Positions 44,357-52,782 of a stretch of 64,000 bases of DNA are shown here, piece after piece. The translations under genes were made by a program, and so were the position numbers. Under the pieces are notes generated by a model. It searched no databases. It was not told the DNA's origin and saw only the letters and a program-made list of their open reading frames with translations. Source of the DNA: JTS-RE37 sp041743425 (GTDB lineage Bacteria > Bacteroidota > Bacteroidia > Flavobacteriales > Flavobacteriaceae); contig JBGTMS010000211.1 in assembly GCA_041743425.1 (NCBI GenBank), positions 6,627 to 70,626 of the forward strand, given 5' to 3'. Within the stretch, counting starts at the first letter, position 1. Every line of letters starts with the position of its first letter.

Positions 44357-46597
44357 ATGAAAAAACCTGATCGTTACGCATGGCTCCTGATTGGGCTATT
44401 TCTTATCCTCGCCATCCTTTCAGGAATTAGTGCAGACCGATTGCAGTTCTCATTCGATTTTGACCAATTCTTTCCTAAAGGCGATCCGGATCTTCAGTTT
44501 TACGAGCAATTCCAGGAGGATTTCGGATCGGATGATAGTTTTTTATTACTGGCTGTTGAAAATACATCAGGAGTGTTTAATAAGAACTTCCTGGAACGTT
44601 TCCATCAATTGACCGTGGAAATCGGCAAAATGCCACATGTTTTAAACAGTCACTCGCTGACAAGTCTCTCCTATCCTCTAAAAACCTCGTTGGGCTATAC
44701 CGCATTGCCTGTAATTCATCGTAAAGACAGTACCAGATTTGCCAGCGACTGGCAGAAAATAAAAAGCGACAGCCTTTTTTTAAATACCCTTGTCGATCGA
44801 CAAGCAAAGTCGATGGTTATTGCCATTGAAACACAGGAAGCACTGAATTATAAACAATCTGCAGATCTTCTACAGCAACTAACCCTTGCACTACGGCAAA
44901 AAAGTATGACTTCTTTTTATATGATTGGGAGAGCGACTTTTTACATGGCTATTGTCGACATGCAGCAACGGGAGTTTCTGCTTACTTCCGTCGCCGCCCT
45001 GCTGCTGACGGCTCTCATTCTTTTCCTGATCTACAGGCAATTTAAATTGGTGGCCATCACAGCCCTGACTGTGCTGACCGGGCTCTTACTATTTCTTGGT
45101 TTTCTAAGTCTTACGGGCCAGGAACTCAACCTCATGGCATTGTTTTATCCTCTGTTACTCGTCATTGTAGGAACTTCTGATATTGTCCACATCCTGGATG
45201 CTTATTTGCGGGAGGTGGAGAGAGAACCTGATAAACTTACAGCCATGCGGATCACCCTTCGGGAAGTAGGCATATCTACCCTGTTGACTTCCCTGACCAC
45301 TGCTGCCGGATTCGCCACCCTTCTTTTTTCAAGGCTCGATTTTATACAGGATTTCGGACGTAATGCAGCCATTGGCGTCATGATCATGTATGCCACGGTT
45401 ATTTTATTTACCTGTCCGATGCTCTACCTATTAAAACCGTCTACTTCCATTTGGAGGGCGGGAAGAAATGACGGTTGGAAAACGGTGTTGCTAGGACTTA
45501 ATAAATTCACCATCCTGCGACCAAAAACCATCCTGGTAAGTTGTTCACTCCTTTTGCTGGTGTTCGTAACAGGAACATTCGCCATTGATACCAATTACAA
45601 ATTCAGCACGAGCCTACCGCAAAACAGCGTAATATCAAGGGATTTTGATTTTTTCCAGGAACATTATTTTGGATTCAGACCATTCGAAGTTGCTGTTCTG
45701 CCTAAAAAAAACTGGAAAGCCACGGATTACCGTGTCGCCAGTGAGGTTGAAAAAGTGACCCGCCGAATGGGGTTATTACCTCTCGTGGGAAATATTCGCT
45801 CGCACAATACAATTTTTAAAGTAACACACCGGGCACAAAACCTCAACCGGCAAGCCTTTTATCAGTTCCCGGCCTCGGAATCCTCATACAATGACCTGAG
45901 AAAAGATGCCCGTCGGCTGGCGGGAAGGCGATGGCATAAGTTTGTAAATAAGGATGACAGCAAGGGGAGGATCACTGCGAATTTATTGGATGCAGGCTCG
46001 GACAGCCTTACCGCCTTATATGCCGATTTAAATAAATTTATTCATAAACATACCGACAGCTCGGTGGTTAATTTCAGACTGACAGGCAAAGGTCTGCTAC
46101 TGGATAAGAATGCAGCCTATATCAGAACGAGCCTCCTACAGGGACTCGTCTTTGCGCTGTTACTTGTGTGCCTTCTTATGGGACTGCTATTCAGGAATGT
46201 GAAACTCGTCCTGATTTCGCTGCTGCCAAATGTGCTTCCACTCCTGTTCTCGGCTGCCATTCTGGGCTTTCTCAACATTCCTCTCGAAGCCACCCTATCC
46301 CTTGTTTTTGCCATAGGCTTTGGAATTTCCGTGGATGACAGTATTCATTTTCTGACAAAATATAAATGGTGTCTGAGCCGGGGACTGGAGAAAGAAGAAG
46401 CCCTTGCGAAGACCTATACTGAAACCGGCAAGGCACTGATTGTTACCACCTTAGTTTTAATATGCATGTTTCTTATCCTGCTCTTTTCAGATCAACAGTC
46501 CAGTGTGATGATAGGCGTCCTGCTATCTGCAACTATGTTCATTGCCCTGTTGGCTGATCTTATTCTGCTTCCTGTCTTAATCAGGAAATTTTTATAA
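44357..46597 (+). CDS. RND/MMPL-family exporter permease
   Basis: 746 residues. Twelve-helix layout: one N-terminal helix (YAWLLIGLFLILAILSGI), a large periplasmic loop, five helices around residues 200-340, helix seven near 395, a second loop and five more helices near the end. The charged residues of helices 4 and 10 are GTSDIVHILDAYLRE and GISVDDSIHFLTKYK, the SSD/MMPL-type proton-relay sites. It resembles RND exporters of hydrophobic compounds (hopanoid or lipid type) rather than drug pumps of 1000 residues. There is no adaptor or outer-membrane partner next to it; DUF547 precedes it. Confidence 0.88.
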   Translation: MKKPDRYAWLLIGLFLILAILSGISADRLQFSFDFDQFFPKGDPDLQFYEQFQEDFGSDDSFLLLAVENTSGVFNKNFLERFHQLTVEIGKMPHVLNSHSLTSLSYPLKTSLGYTALPVIHRKDSTRFASDWQKIKSDSLFLNTLVDRQAKSMVIAIETQEALNYKQSADLLQQLTLALRQKSMTSFYMIGRATFYMAIVDMQQREFLLTSVAALLLTALILFLIYRQFKLVAITALTVLTGLLLFLGFLSLTGQELNLMALFYPLLLVIVGTSDIVHILDAYLREVEREPDKLTAMRITLREVGISTLLTSLTTAAGFATLLFSRLDFIQDFGRNAAIGVMIMYATVILFTCPMLYLLKPSTSIWRAGRNDGWKTVLLGLNKFTILRPKTILVSCSLLLLVFVTGTFAIDTNYKFSTSLPQNSVISRDFDFFQEHYFGFRPFEVAVLPKKNWKATDYRVASEVEKVTRRMGLLPLVGNIRSHNTIFKVTHRAQNLNRQAFYQFPASESSYNDLRKDARRLAGRRWHKFVNKDDSKGRITANLLDAGSDSLTALYADLNKFIHKHTDSSVVNFRLTGKGLLLDKNAAYIRTSLLQGLVFALLLVCLLMGLLFRNVKLVLISLLPNVLPLLFSAAILGFLNIPLEATLSLVFAIGFGISVDDSIHFLTKYKWCLSRGLEKEEALAKTYTETGKALIVTTLVLICMFLILLFSDQQSSVMIGVLLSATMFIALLADLILLPVLIRKFL

Positions 46598-46784
46598 AAT
46601 TGCCTGAAGCGCCCGGATGGTCAATTTAAATGAATTGTGAGTGCCCACAATCAGCGGGCACCGGGGCTATTGAATAAGAATGTCAATAATGCTACATTCA
46701 GCCTTTTATGAAAGTCAGCTCAGTATAGATAGGAGAAAGCGACGTTAAACAGGTCAGTGACTTGGAAGGATTTCAGGAATAACT
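46598..46784. other. Intergenic stretch with two mutually exclusive hairpins
   Basis: ATTGTG (46634-46639) can pair with CACAAT (46646-46651), or GTGCCC (46641-46646) with GGGCAC (46656-46661). The two stems overlap. No T-tract follows, so neither is a standard terminator. Nothing else is recognised. Confidence 0.25.
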
Positions 46785-46889
46785 TTAGTTTTTACGGGGG
46801 AATTTCTTAAGGGAGCGATGCGCACTTACTACCCTTAAACTCAGGAGAAACATAATAGAAATCCAGATAAAAAAGAGAAAATATTCCAT
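46785..46889 (-). CDS. Small single-pass membrane protein, 34 residues
   Basis: ATG at 46889-46887, TAA at 46787-46785. The N-terminal half is a hydrophobic helix of about 20 residues (YFLFFIWISIMFLLSLRVV); the C-terminal tail is basic (HRSLKKFPRKN), giving the positive-inside pattern of a membrane microprotein. It lies in the gap after the RND exporter and beyond the terminator of the TPR gene, on the TPR gene's strand. No strong promoter or SD was recognised. Such small frames can arise by chance, but the helix-plus-basic-tail shape is unusual. It is not similar to a family I know. Confidence 0.45.
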   Translation of the reverse strand: MEYFLFFIWISIMFLLSLRVVSAHRSLKKFPRKN

Positions 46890-47030
46890 AACGTATGTAG
46901 GTTGGGGTGGCTATACGATTTACTTGAAATCATTACTATATCCGCGTGATAAAACACTTTGGTTTTTACACTTGAACAGTAAACTTACAGATTTCAACCG
47001 AAATTTCCTACTAAAAGTTAAACTATTCAC

Positions 47031-47064
47031 AAAAAAAAGCGCCATGGTTGCTGAACCATGGCGC
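47031..47064 (-). terminator. Strong rho-independent terminator of TPR gene
   Basis: Perfect 11-bp stem GCGCCATGGTT / AACCATGGCGC with 4-nt loop (47039-47064). On the minus strand it is followed by eight T residues (complement of 47031-47038). It ends the TPR lipoprotein transcript. Confidence 0.9.
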
Positions 47065-47108
47065 CAACCTTAAAAACAACAAAACTCCAACCTCAAAGTC
47101 TTCAAATA

Positions 47109-48389
47109 TTATAGATTCATTATTCTTTCTGCATCCGAAGGTCCAAGTTCATAGGTCGCACCCAATAATTCGGATTTTAATTCTTTTACATCTTCATTCC
47201 TTCCTGCCGCCTTGTAAACTTCGGCGGCGTAGAGGAGCACAGCGGGTTCAAAGGTTTTCCCGTTTATATGTTCTTCCGTGATAGCCAGGGCCTTTCCAAG
47301 TTCTCCCTTCTTCAAATAAGCGTACGCCAGCAAGCCGTAGGAATGTGCTACCGGTCTGTTGCGAACTTCTTCCTGCGCTATTTTCAGCGCTTCCTCCAAT
47401 TGTTGTGTTTCATCTATAAAAATTGGCACATTGTAAGCGTTGTACATAACGCCGTAGGCAGGGTTTCTTACAGCCCTGAAATAGTCATCAAGATTGGAGA
47501 GCCGCGCCATATCATCCCCCATGAAGGACGCGATCTGTGCTTTTAACAGATAATAGTCCGGGGCTTTGTAATGCTTTGTTACGGAATCCAAAATACGCAT
47601 GGCCTCCTGTGGATTTTTCTCATAAGAGAAGAGAATCCATGCTATGCCCTTTTTGGCATAAGCATTCTGTGGATCAATGGCCAGCGCTTTTAAATAATGA
47701 TTGTAAGAATCTTTAATCCTTCCGGCATGTCCGTAATAGTCGGCAAGGTTGGTATATGCCCAAAGGCGAAGGTCAATATTTTTTGAACCTTCTGCTTTCT
47801 TCCTGGCCTTTTCCATAAAGGAAATCGTACTCTCCAGGTCTCCGTGGTGATCGTTCCATTTGGCCAAACGTATGAGGTAGCCAAAATTTGATAGGTCCTT
47901 GATACTGTCCAGATACTTTTCAGCCTGTCCATAGTCTCCAAGCTCCATTTGTATATCGAACATCAGGCCCTGGGTTTCCTCAACACCACTGCCCCAGGCT
48001 CTGGCTGAGTCGGCAAGCATTTCCGCTTCCCTGAATCGGTGCTGCGAAATGAAATTTCTGGCCAGTGACCGGTAATATCCCGCCTTTCCAATCGCCGCTA
48101 TTTCCACAGCCCTGCTAAGGGCCTGTTCCGCTTTCTTGAGATAACTAATATCCCCCGTAGCCTGGAAATAGTTATTGTATTGACCCGCAACTACACCAAA
48201 ACTCAGCAGTTGCATGCTGTCTGGTCTGATTTTGCCATCCCAGAGTTCAAAATATTTTGAAGTGGTACTTACAGGCACGGATTCCAGGTACTTGTCATAA
48301 TCTTCCCGATGCGTAATCTCCTCTCCACGATAACGCTGACAGGCAAAAACCAGGAAGCAGACAACCACAATGCAGATGTAATTTTTCAT
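47109..48389 (-). CDS. TPR-repeat lipoprotein
   Basis: 426 residues. The lipobox is FLVFAC (Cys near 17). About nine degenerate TPR units follow, for example LDSIKDLSNFGYLIRLAKWN, YNHYLKALAIDPQNAYAKKGI and SYGLLAYAYLKKGELGKAL. Probably an outer-membrane-anchored scaffold. It is downstream of the DUF4331 pair on the same strand, with a hairpin at 48437 between them. It has its own strong terminator. Confidence 0.85.
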   Translation of the reverse strand: MKNYICIVVVCFLVFACQRYRGEEITHREDYDKYLESVPVSTTSKYFELWDGKIRPDSMQLLSFGVVAGQYNNYFQATGDISYLKKAEQALSRAVEIAAIGKAGYYRSLARNFISQHRFREAEMLADSARAWGSGVEETQGLMFDIQMELGDYGQAEKYLDSIKDLSNFGYLIRLAKWNDHHGDLESTISFMEKARKKAEGSKNIDLRLWAYTNLADYYGHAGRIKDSYNHYLKALAIDPQNAYAKKGIAWILFSYEKNPQEAMRILDSVTKHYKAPDYYLLKAQIASFMGDDMARLSNLDDYFRAVRNPAYGVMYNAYNVPIFIDETQQLEEALKIAQEEVRNRPVAHSYGLLAYAYLKKGELGKALAITEEHINGKTFEPAVLLYAAEVYKAAGRNEDVKELKSELLGATYELGPSDAERIMNL

Positions 48390-48436
48390 GGAATATTCTC
48401 TTCTGTGTTGAATGAGTTGAGCTATTTTTTGATAAA

Positions 48437-48459
48437 GGGAGGATGACAGGCATCCTCCC
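48437..48459 (-). terminator. Hairpin between DUF4331 C-half gene and TPR gene
   Basis: Perfect 9-bp stem GGGAGGATG / CATCCTCCC with 5-nt loop. On the minus strand it is followed by TTTATC, so termination is partial at best. It may reduce read-through from the DUF4331 pair into the TPR gene. Confidence 0.45.
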
Positions 48460-48483
48460 CTGATCTCTTTTTCATAGTTCGTA

Positions 48484-49266
48484 TTATTCAGGATTTCCTA
48501 TGAAGGGGAAATCTGTCAAAAGTGTGGCAGTTAAGCCAACGCCATCCGAAGTCAGTCTTGGTAAATCTGAGGTCCCGTCATCGTCAAGATCCTGTCCGCT
48601 AAATCTGTCGCCGGTCATTCCACCGAATAAGAGGATAAGTGAAACATCAATGACGTCATCCTGCAGCGCCCGGCCGGTAAGGCCAACTTCATCTCCATCG
48701 GGAACCAGGATGTTACCATCCATATCGCTATCAGTGCCAGGATTAAAATAGGTTGTGGGTGCATCAGGAGCCACGTCTAAAACGTCTGCCGCGAGTACGG
48801 TGGTCAGTGTCGCTGCATCAAGTCCCAGAATGTTATTTTCATAATTCACATCGGCCGGGTCAAGACCCAACAGACCTGCATATACATCGTGATACGCTTC
48901 AAGTCTCGCCTGATAGCCAGCCTGAAAAGTTGCGGCCATTTCAGAAGGGATAGTGACGTTATGCGCGTCTTTCACGCTTGCCTCTCCTTCTACATCAGCT
49001 CCGAAGACCGTATTGATACCGGGGCGTCCCATATGATCAACCTGACCATATGTTCCTGTGAAATCAGGAGGTGTCATACCGTCTGGTTCACAGTCATCGC
49101 ATGAAGGTCCGCCACAGTCAACTCCCGTTTCGTCTCCGTTCATTATACCATCTGTACAAGTTGCAACAGGGTCGGGGGTAGGCGAATCATCATCATTACT
49201 GCAGGCAGCTACAAATCCCATGGCAACCAGAGCAAGACCTATATATGTTATTTTATTAAGTTTCAT
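48484..49266 (-). CDS. DUF4331 C-terminal-half lipoprotein
   Basis: 260 residues. The lipobox is MGFVAAC (Cys22). A Cys-rich linker (CTDGIMNGDETGVDCGG then PSCDDC) of the kind seen on Bacteroidota surface proteins is followed by the C-terminal half of DUF4331: QVDHMGRPGINTVF, LGLDPADVNYENN, GRALQDDVIDVSLILLFGG and the end FPFIGNPE. The N-terminal half of the family is encoded by the separate upstream gene at 49292, 25 bp away. The two products probably associate. The function of DUF4331 is unknown. Confidence 0.82.
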   Translation of the reverse strand: MKLNKITYIGLALVAMGFVAACSNDDDSPTPDPVATCTDGIMNGDETGVDCGGPSCDDCEPDGMTPPDFTGTYGQVDHMGRPGINTVFGADVEGEASVKDAHNVTIPSEMAATFQAGYQARLEAYHDVYAGLLGLDPADVNYENNILGLDAATLTTVLAADVLDVAPDAPTTYFNPGTDSDMDGNILVPDGDEVGLTGRALQDDVIDVSLILLFGGMTGDRFSGQDLDDDGTSDLPRLTSDGVGLTATLLTDFPFIGNPE

Positions 49267-49291
49267 AATTCGGTACTTTTTTAAATTAGTT

Positions 49292-49969
49292 TTATTGTTT
49301 TCTGTTGGTGGTTACCCAGGCCTTATATGCCGGTACGCCCAGGGCATTGGTGGCGGTAGGCGCATCAAGGGAACTGTTTGGGATCTCGACGGCAATAGAC
49401 AGTGTGTTCGCACCATCAAAGGTATTTGCCGCTTCGCCAGCCGGTAAAAATCCGCCCGGCGCCATTCCCCCGATAACCGCGTTGAACTGGAAGAAGTCAA
49501 AAAAGAAAGCATCCTGTCTTGGCCCGGCAAAAAGTTTCACTCCGGCATCGGTAGTCTCAACAACAGCCGTTGCTCCGGAAATTTCCACGTCTCCTAAAGG
49601 ACTGTCAACAAGAACCTCACTATTCACTCCTGTCTGTACCGCATCGCCCATAAAGAAATACATCTGGCCATCTCTTGGAATTGCCTGTATGACATAATCC
49701 TCCACAAGATCACCATCTCCGTCAATATTGATCTCAATAAGCACGTCCTCGTCAAATGTACCATAAGCAAGATCGGGCAGAACGTTGGACTGAACGTCCA
49801 CTATAAAAGTGGTGTTATCTGACCCCAAAGTAGGTTCAAATGCATAGAAATCTGCAATGTCTGCAGTAGTTCCCATGGAGGAAGGGGCATCAATATGGTC
49901 GGCGGCAACCAGAATTCCACCGGCTATCGCTAAGGCGCCCAGACCCCAATAAAGTTTTTTGTTTTTCAT
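49292..49969 (-). CDS. DUF4331 N-terminal-half exported protein
   Basis: 225 residues. The signal segment is LYWGLGALAIAGGILVA, followed at once by the family signature ADHIDAPSSMGTTADIADFYAFEP. Acidic repeats (EINIDGDGDLVEDYV) could bind calcium. DAFFFDFFQFNAVIGG and FDGANTLSIAVEIP are also typical. It stops where the family continues, and the rest is encoded by the next gene (48484-49266). First gene of a probable operon DUF4331-N, DUF4331-C, TPR. Upstream promoter elements were not clear. Confidence 0.85.
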   Translation of the reverse strand: MKNKKLYWGLGALAIAGGILVAADHIDAPSSMGTTADIADFYAFEPTLGSDNTTFIVDVQSNVLPDLAYGTFDEDVLIEINIDGDGDLVEDYVIQAIPRDGQMYFFMGDAVQTGVNSEVLVDSPLGDVEISGATAVVETTDAGVKLFAGPRQDAFFFDFFQFNAVIGGMAPGGFLPAGEAANTFDGANTLSIAVEIPNSSLDAPTATNALGVPAYKAWVTTNRKQ

Positions 49970-50189
49970 CTCTGTTGTTTTTAAAATTCACATTTCAACA
50001 TACTAACGATGTTTTATAGCCAGGGTTTGCAATTACTTGTTAAATATTTGTTAATTCTAAAACTGATAGATGCTACCCCCTACTTATATATAGGCCTTGC
50101 ACCACTTTTAATAGCCGTGGTAATTTGGAACATCTGTCCTACAAGACAAGCCTTTGGTTTTTAAAACTTTAAATTCTCTTAAATTCCAG

Positions 50190-50197
50190 TATTTTTG
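50190..50197 (+). promoter_or_regulatory. Putative -7 box TATTTTTG
   Basis: Full match to TAnnTTTG 22 bp before the ATG at 50220. No TTG is found at 17-23 bp upstream. It supports the start at 50220 over the longer frame from 50154. Confidence 0.5.
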
Positions 50198-50219
50198 CAC
50201 CCGAAATAAACTACGACCT

Positions 50220-51413
50220 ATGAACCCCTCCACAGCAGGCTGGATCGCTAAATACGGCCACGTCGTTTCCAATCGCCAGGATGCTTTTGCTGATTTTGAT
50301 TCGTTGTATGAAGGGTTGAAGGGGACCGGATTTATTTACGGTATTAACATAGGAACGCCCCTGTTTATTAGTGCGCTTCATGAACTCTCTGAAGATGAAA
50401 AAGCAAAGATCAACCTTGTTACCGGCCTGTGGCACACTTACAGACTAGTACATCCCGATAGGGAATTTGGTAGTTTCTTAACCACGGTTCTAGCTTTTTA
50501 CAGCGCTCTTAAAATCGGCAGGATTTCATTTTTCAACAGGGTTTTTGCCGGCTCCGGGTCATCTGCCCAGCTGGAGAAATTACTGGATTCAAGAATCTAC
50601 CTCGAAGACAATGTATTCAGCAAGACTTTTAATAATGCCATCACCAATTCCTTACTTTTTATAGACGTGCTTACATTCAGGAAGTATGTAGAGGGCAATG
50701 TTGATGTCCGGACATATGCCCAGAGCCTGGAATATATTACCATCAACGTAACGTATCATACATTGCATTTTAAGGAAAGAAACAGGAATGATGAAAAACT
50801 CGCCCAGTTATTCAAATCATCGTTAACATTTATTGACCCGGACAATCAGCTTTTTGATGGCACGTACAGGGATCAGATGCAGCACTTTCGCTCCGGCTGG
50901 GAAAACAGTTATTTTTTGGACGTGGCTTGTCTGACCCTCTGGGAAGAGAACGGCCTGGAATATAAAGAATCTGAATTCCTCTTTGGAACAGGGAAGGATC
51001 TTGGTTTTTCCCCTGATCAAATCCGCGCTGCTATCAACGCCATTACCATATTTTTCGAGGAGAATGCCAAAATAATTCCATTTCTGCAAGATCGGAATTT
51101 TCCATTCCAGTTCTATGGCGGCATGTCCAGGATCGTAAATAAACTGATAATGCGAAACAGCAAAAGATTGCAAAAAGAACTTTTGCAAAGCAAGGAACTG
51201 ATGTATCTACTATCCAAATCAACGGTAAAAGATCTCAGTGTTGAAGAAAAAAGAAAAGTACAGAAACAACTGCTTGAAATATTTAAGAGCATCCCTTCCC
51301 TCGCGATATTCATACTTCCGGGAGGGGCTGTTCTCCTCCCACTTGTCATCAAACTGATTCCTCAGTTATTACCTTCCGCCTTTGATGATAACCGCATTGA
51401 AAAGCGCCCCTGA
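50220..51413 (+). CDS. LETM1-related biofilm-associated protein
   Basis: 397 residues from the ATG at 50220; the frame opens at 50154, but the -7 box lies in between. The body is mostly helical and soluble, without a signal peptide. The C-terminal part VQKQLLEIFKSIPSLAIFILP, then GGAVLLPLVIKLIPQLLPSAF, matches the LETM1-like stretch that gives the flavobacterial family its name. LETM1 is a mitochondrial ion-exchange protein; the bacterial relatives are known from transposon screens for biofilm. It may be a membrane-associated protein. Transcribed alone, convergent with the response regulator. Confidence 0.85.
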   Translation: MNPSTAGWIAKYGHVVSNRQDAFADFDSLYEGLKGTGFIYGINIGTPLFISALHELSEDEKAKINLVTGLWHTYRLVHPDREFGSFLTTVLAFYSALKIGRISFFNRVFAGSGSSAQLEKLLDSRIYLEDNVFSKTFNNAITNSLLFIDVLTFRKYVEGNVDVRTYAQSLEYITINVTYHTLHFKERNRNDEKLAQLFKSSLTFIDPDNQLFDGTYRDQMQHFRSGWENSYFLDVACLTLWEENGLEYKESEFLFGTGKDLGFSPDQIRAAINAITIFFEENAKIIPFLQDRNFPFQFYGGMSRIVNKLIMRNSKRLQKELLQSKELMYLLSKSTVKDLSVEEKRKVQKQLLEIFKSIPSLAIFILPGGAVLLPLVIKLIPQLLPSAFDDNRIEKRP

Positions 51414-51427
51414 AGTCCATATTTGTC

Positions 51428-51478
51428 ACTATAGAATATATCTATAATACATTTCATATCATTATAAATGAATGTTTT
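51428..51478. terminator. AT-rich stem-loops between convergent genes
   Basis: TATAGA/TCTATA with a 5-nt loop, then an imperfect ACATTTCAT/ATGAATGT stem followed by TTTT on the plus strand, in the 73-bp gap between the LETM1-related and response-regulator genes. Plausible bidirectional terminator. Confidence 0.4.
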
Positions 51479-51486
51479 AGCTGAAT

Positions 51487-52242
51487 CTATTCTAACCATA
51501 GCTTGAAGTCCCTGACACGTTCTCTGCTAACAATGATTTCTTGCTCCTGATAGGTACCAAGTTTGATTTTAAGTCTGGAATTACTATAAGCGATGATGTC
51601 TTTAATATGGTGAATATTGATATAGAATTTTCTGCTTACCCGAAAAAAGGTATTTGGCGCCAATTCGGTTTCGAGTTGCTCAAGTGTGGTTTCCAGCAAA
51701 TAATTTCTTCCTTCCGAGGTGGCGGCATAGGTGCCTTTGTTCTCGCTGTAAAAGCACTGAATTTCGTCGGAATGAAGTATTTTAAGATGCTGTCCTACCC
51801 TCGCCGTAAATCTTTTTTTATAAGATCGTTCCAGGGGGTTGACAAGCAATTTCCTGATATCATTAAAATCAAGGGCTATTTTTTGTTCTCCCTGATTTAG
51901 TGACTGGAATTTTCGAATGGCCTTATGCAACTCCTCTTCATCAATTGGCTTCAGCAGATAATCTATGCTGTTCAATTTAAAGGCCTGTAGTGCGTACTCA
52001 TCAAAGGCCGTGGTAAAAATGATCGCACTATGTATTTCTACTCTTTCAAAAATTTCGAAGGAAAGGCCATCCGAAAGTTGGATATCCAGAAAAATGACAT
52101 CCGGGTGCTCCTGTTTCTCAAACCATGCCACAGACTCTTCAACGGAATGCAACATGGCCAGAACCTCTACCTCAAGCTGTGCCAGAAGACGACACATTCT
52201 GCGTGCCGCGGGTTTTTCATCTTCAATTATCAATACCTTCAT
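51487..52242 (-). CDS. LytTR-family response regulator
   Basis: 251 residues. Receiver domain (1-120): VLIIEDEKPAARRM (acidic pocket), DVIFLDIQLSDGLSF (phospho-Asp near 56), TTAFDEYALQAF and YLLKPID (Lys). LytTR DNA-binding domain (about 150-251): RFTARVGQHLKIL, FYSENKGTYAAT, LLETTLEQLE and FFRVSRKFYINIHHI. The cognate kinase is at 53218-54549, with two 2TM genes between. Its ATG overlaps by ATGA the stop of an unassigned kinase-like fragment at 52239-52382. Confidence 0.94.
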   Translation of the reverse strand: MKVLIIEDEKPAARRMCRLLAQLEVEVLAMLHSVEESVAWFEKQEHPDVIFLDIQLSDGLSFEIFERVEIHSAIIFTTAFDEYALQAFKLNSIDYLLKPIDEEELHKAIRKFQSLNQGEQKIALDFNDIRKLLVNPLERSYKKRFTARVGQHLKILHSDEIQCFYSENKGTYAATSEGRNYLLETTLEQLETELAPNTFFRVSRKFYINIHHIKDIIAYSNSRLKIKLGTYQEQEIIVSRERVRDFKLWLE

Positions 52243-52382
52243 ATATTTCCGTTTACTCGATGATTTATTTCACTTTCAGAGTTTGACGGCGTAAAAGTCA
52301 AAACCAGGGAACCAGGAAGTGAGCTGCTATTAAAGGTGATCCATCCGCTCCCGGATAATTGGCCTGCCTTTAACAGGAGCCT
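52239..52382 (-). pseudogene. Possible remnant of a histidine-kinase ATPase C-terminus
   Basis: A 47-codon frame without a start codon ends in TGA that overlaps the response-regulator ATG (ATGA). It reads GSGWITFNSSSLPGSLVLTF, then TPS, close to the final strand of HATPase domains (G-WI-F-S---G----F-P). The overlap is the usual way a kinase gene is coupled to its regulator, so this may be what is left of a lost kinase. No upstream part is recognisable, so chance is not excluded. Confidence 0.3.
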
Positions 52383-52432
52383 TTAAATCCCTTATATAGC
52401 AGAAGATTACAGCGTTTAATACTTGTATTACA

Positions 52433-52762
52433 TCATTTAAATTTATCTGCCTGTTTTTTTTCCTCCTCCATGTACTTGGCAATCTGGCGCTTCTCCCAGT
52501 TTTTATTGAGAAACGGGTGATAGTCAAAGGCTTTTAAGGCGTGGAAACCCAGGCCCAGTCCCCAAAGCGCCCAGGTGGCAAAAGTTCCAATATCAAAAAA
52601 AGCATCACTCAGCGATTCTCCGTTATAGTAATTCTGCATGACCTTATTTACTGTAATGAAGGTGTTGACAAGGAGATAAATACTTAAATGGATATAAAAG
52701 CCCTTCAATATCTCTACTTTTTTCCGGGCTCCTTTCAGCTTCTGATCTTCTATACTTTCCAT
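52433..52762 (-). CDS. 2TM-domain protein, downstream copy
   Basis: 109 residues from the ATG at 52762. A start at 52792 would overlap the preceding gene by 10 bp and is possible. KLKGARKKVEILKGFYIHLSI opens the 2TM domain, with two hydrophobic helices (IYLLVNTFITV and FATWALWGLGLGFHAL) and the closing signature HPFLNKNWEKRQIAKYMEEE. It is paralogous to the 2TM gene just upstream and to the kinase C-terminus. The function is unknown; possibly it tunes the kinase in the membrane. Confidence 0.85.
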   Translation of the reverse strand: MESIEDQKLKGARKKVEILKGFYIHLSIYLLVNTFITVNKVMQNYYNGESLSDAFFDIGTFATWALWGLGLGFHALKAFDYHPFLNKNWEKRQIAKYMEEEKKQADKFK

Positions 52763-52782
52763 AGCCTGTCTGTTATTGGGTA

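Noticed and set aside
46634..46661. Alternative hairpins as riboswitch
   Set aside because: Short stems, no downstream gene on the plus strand and no known motif.
48500..49104. Plus-strand frames opposite the DUF4331 genes
   Set aside because: Shadows caused by acidic codon usage of the real minus-strand genes.
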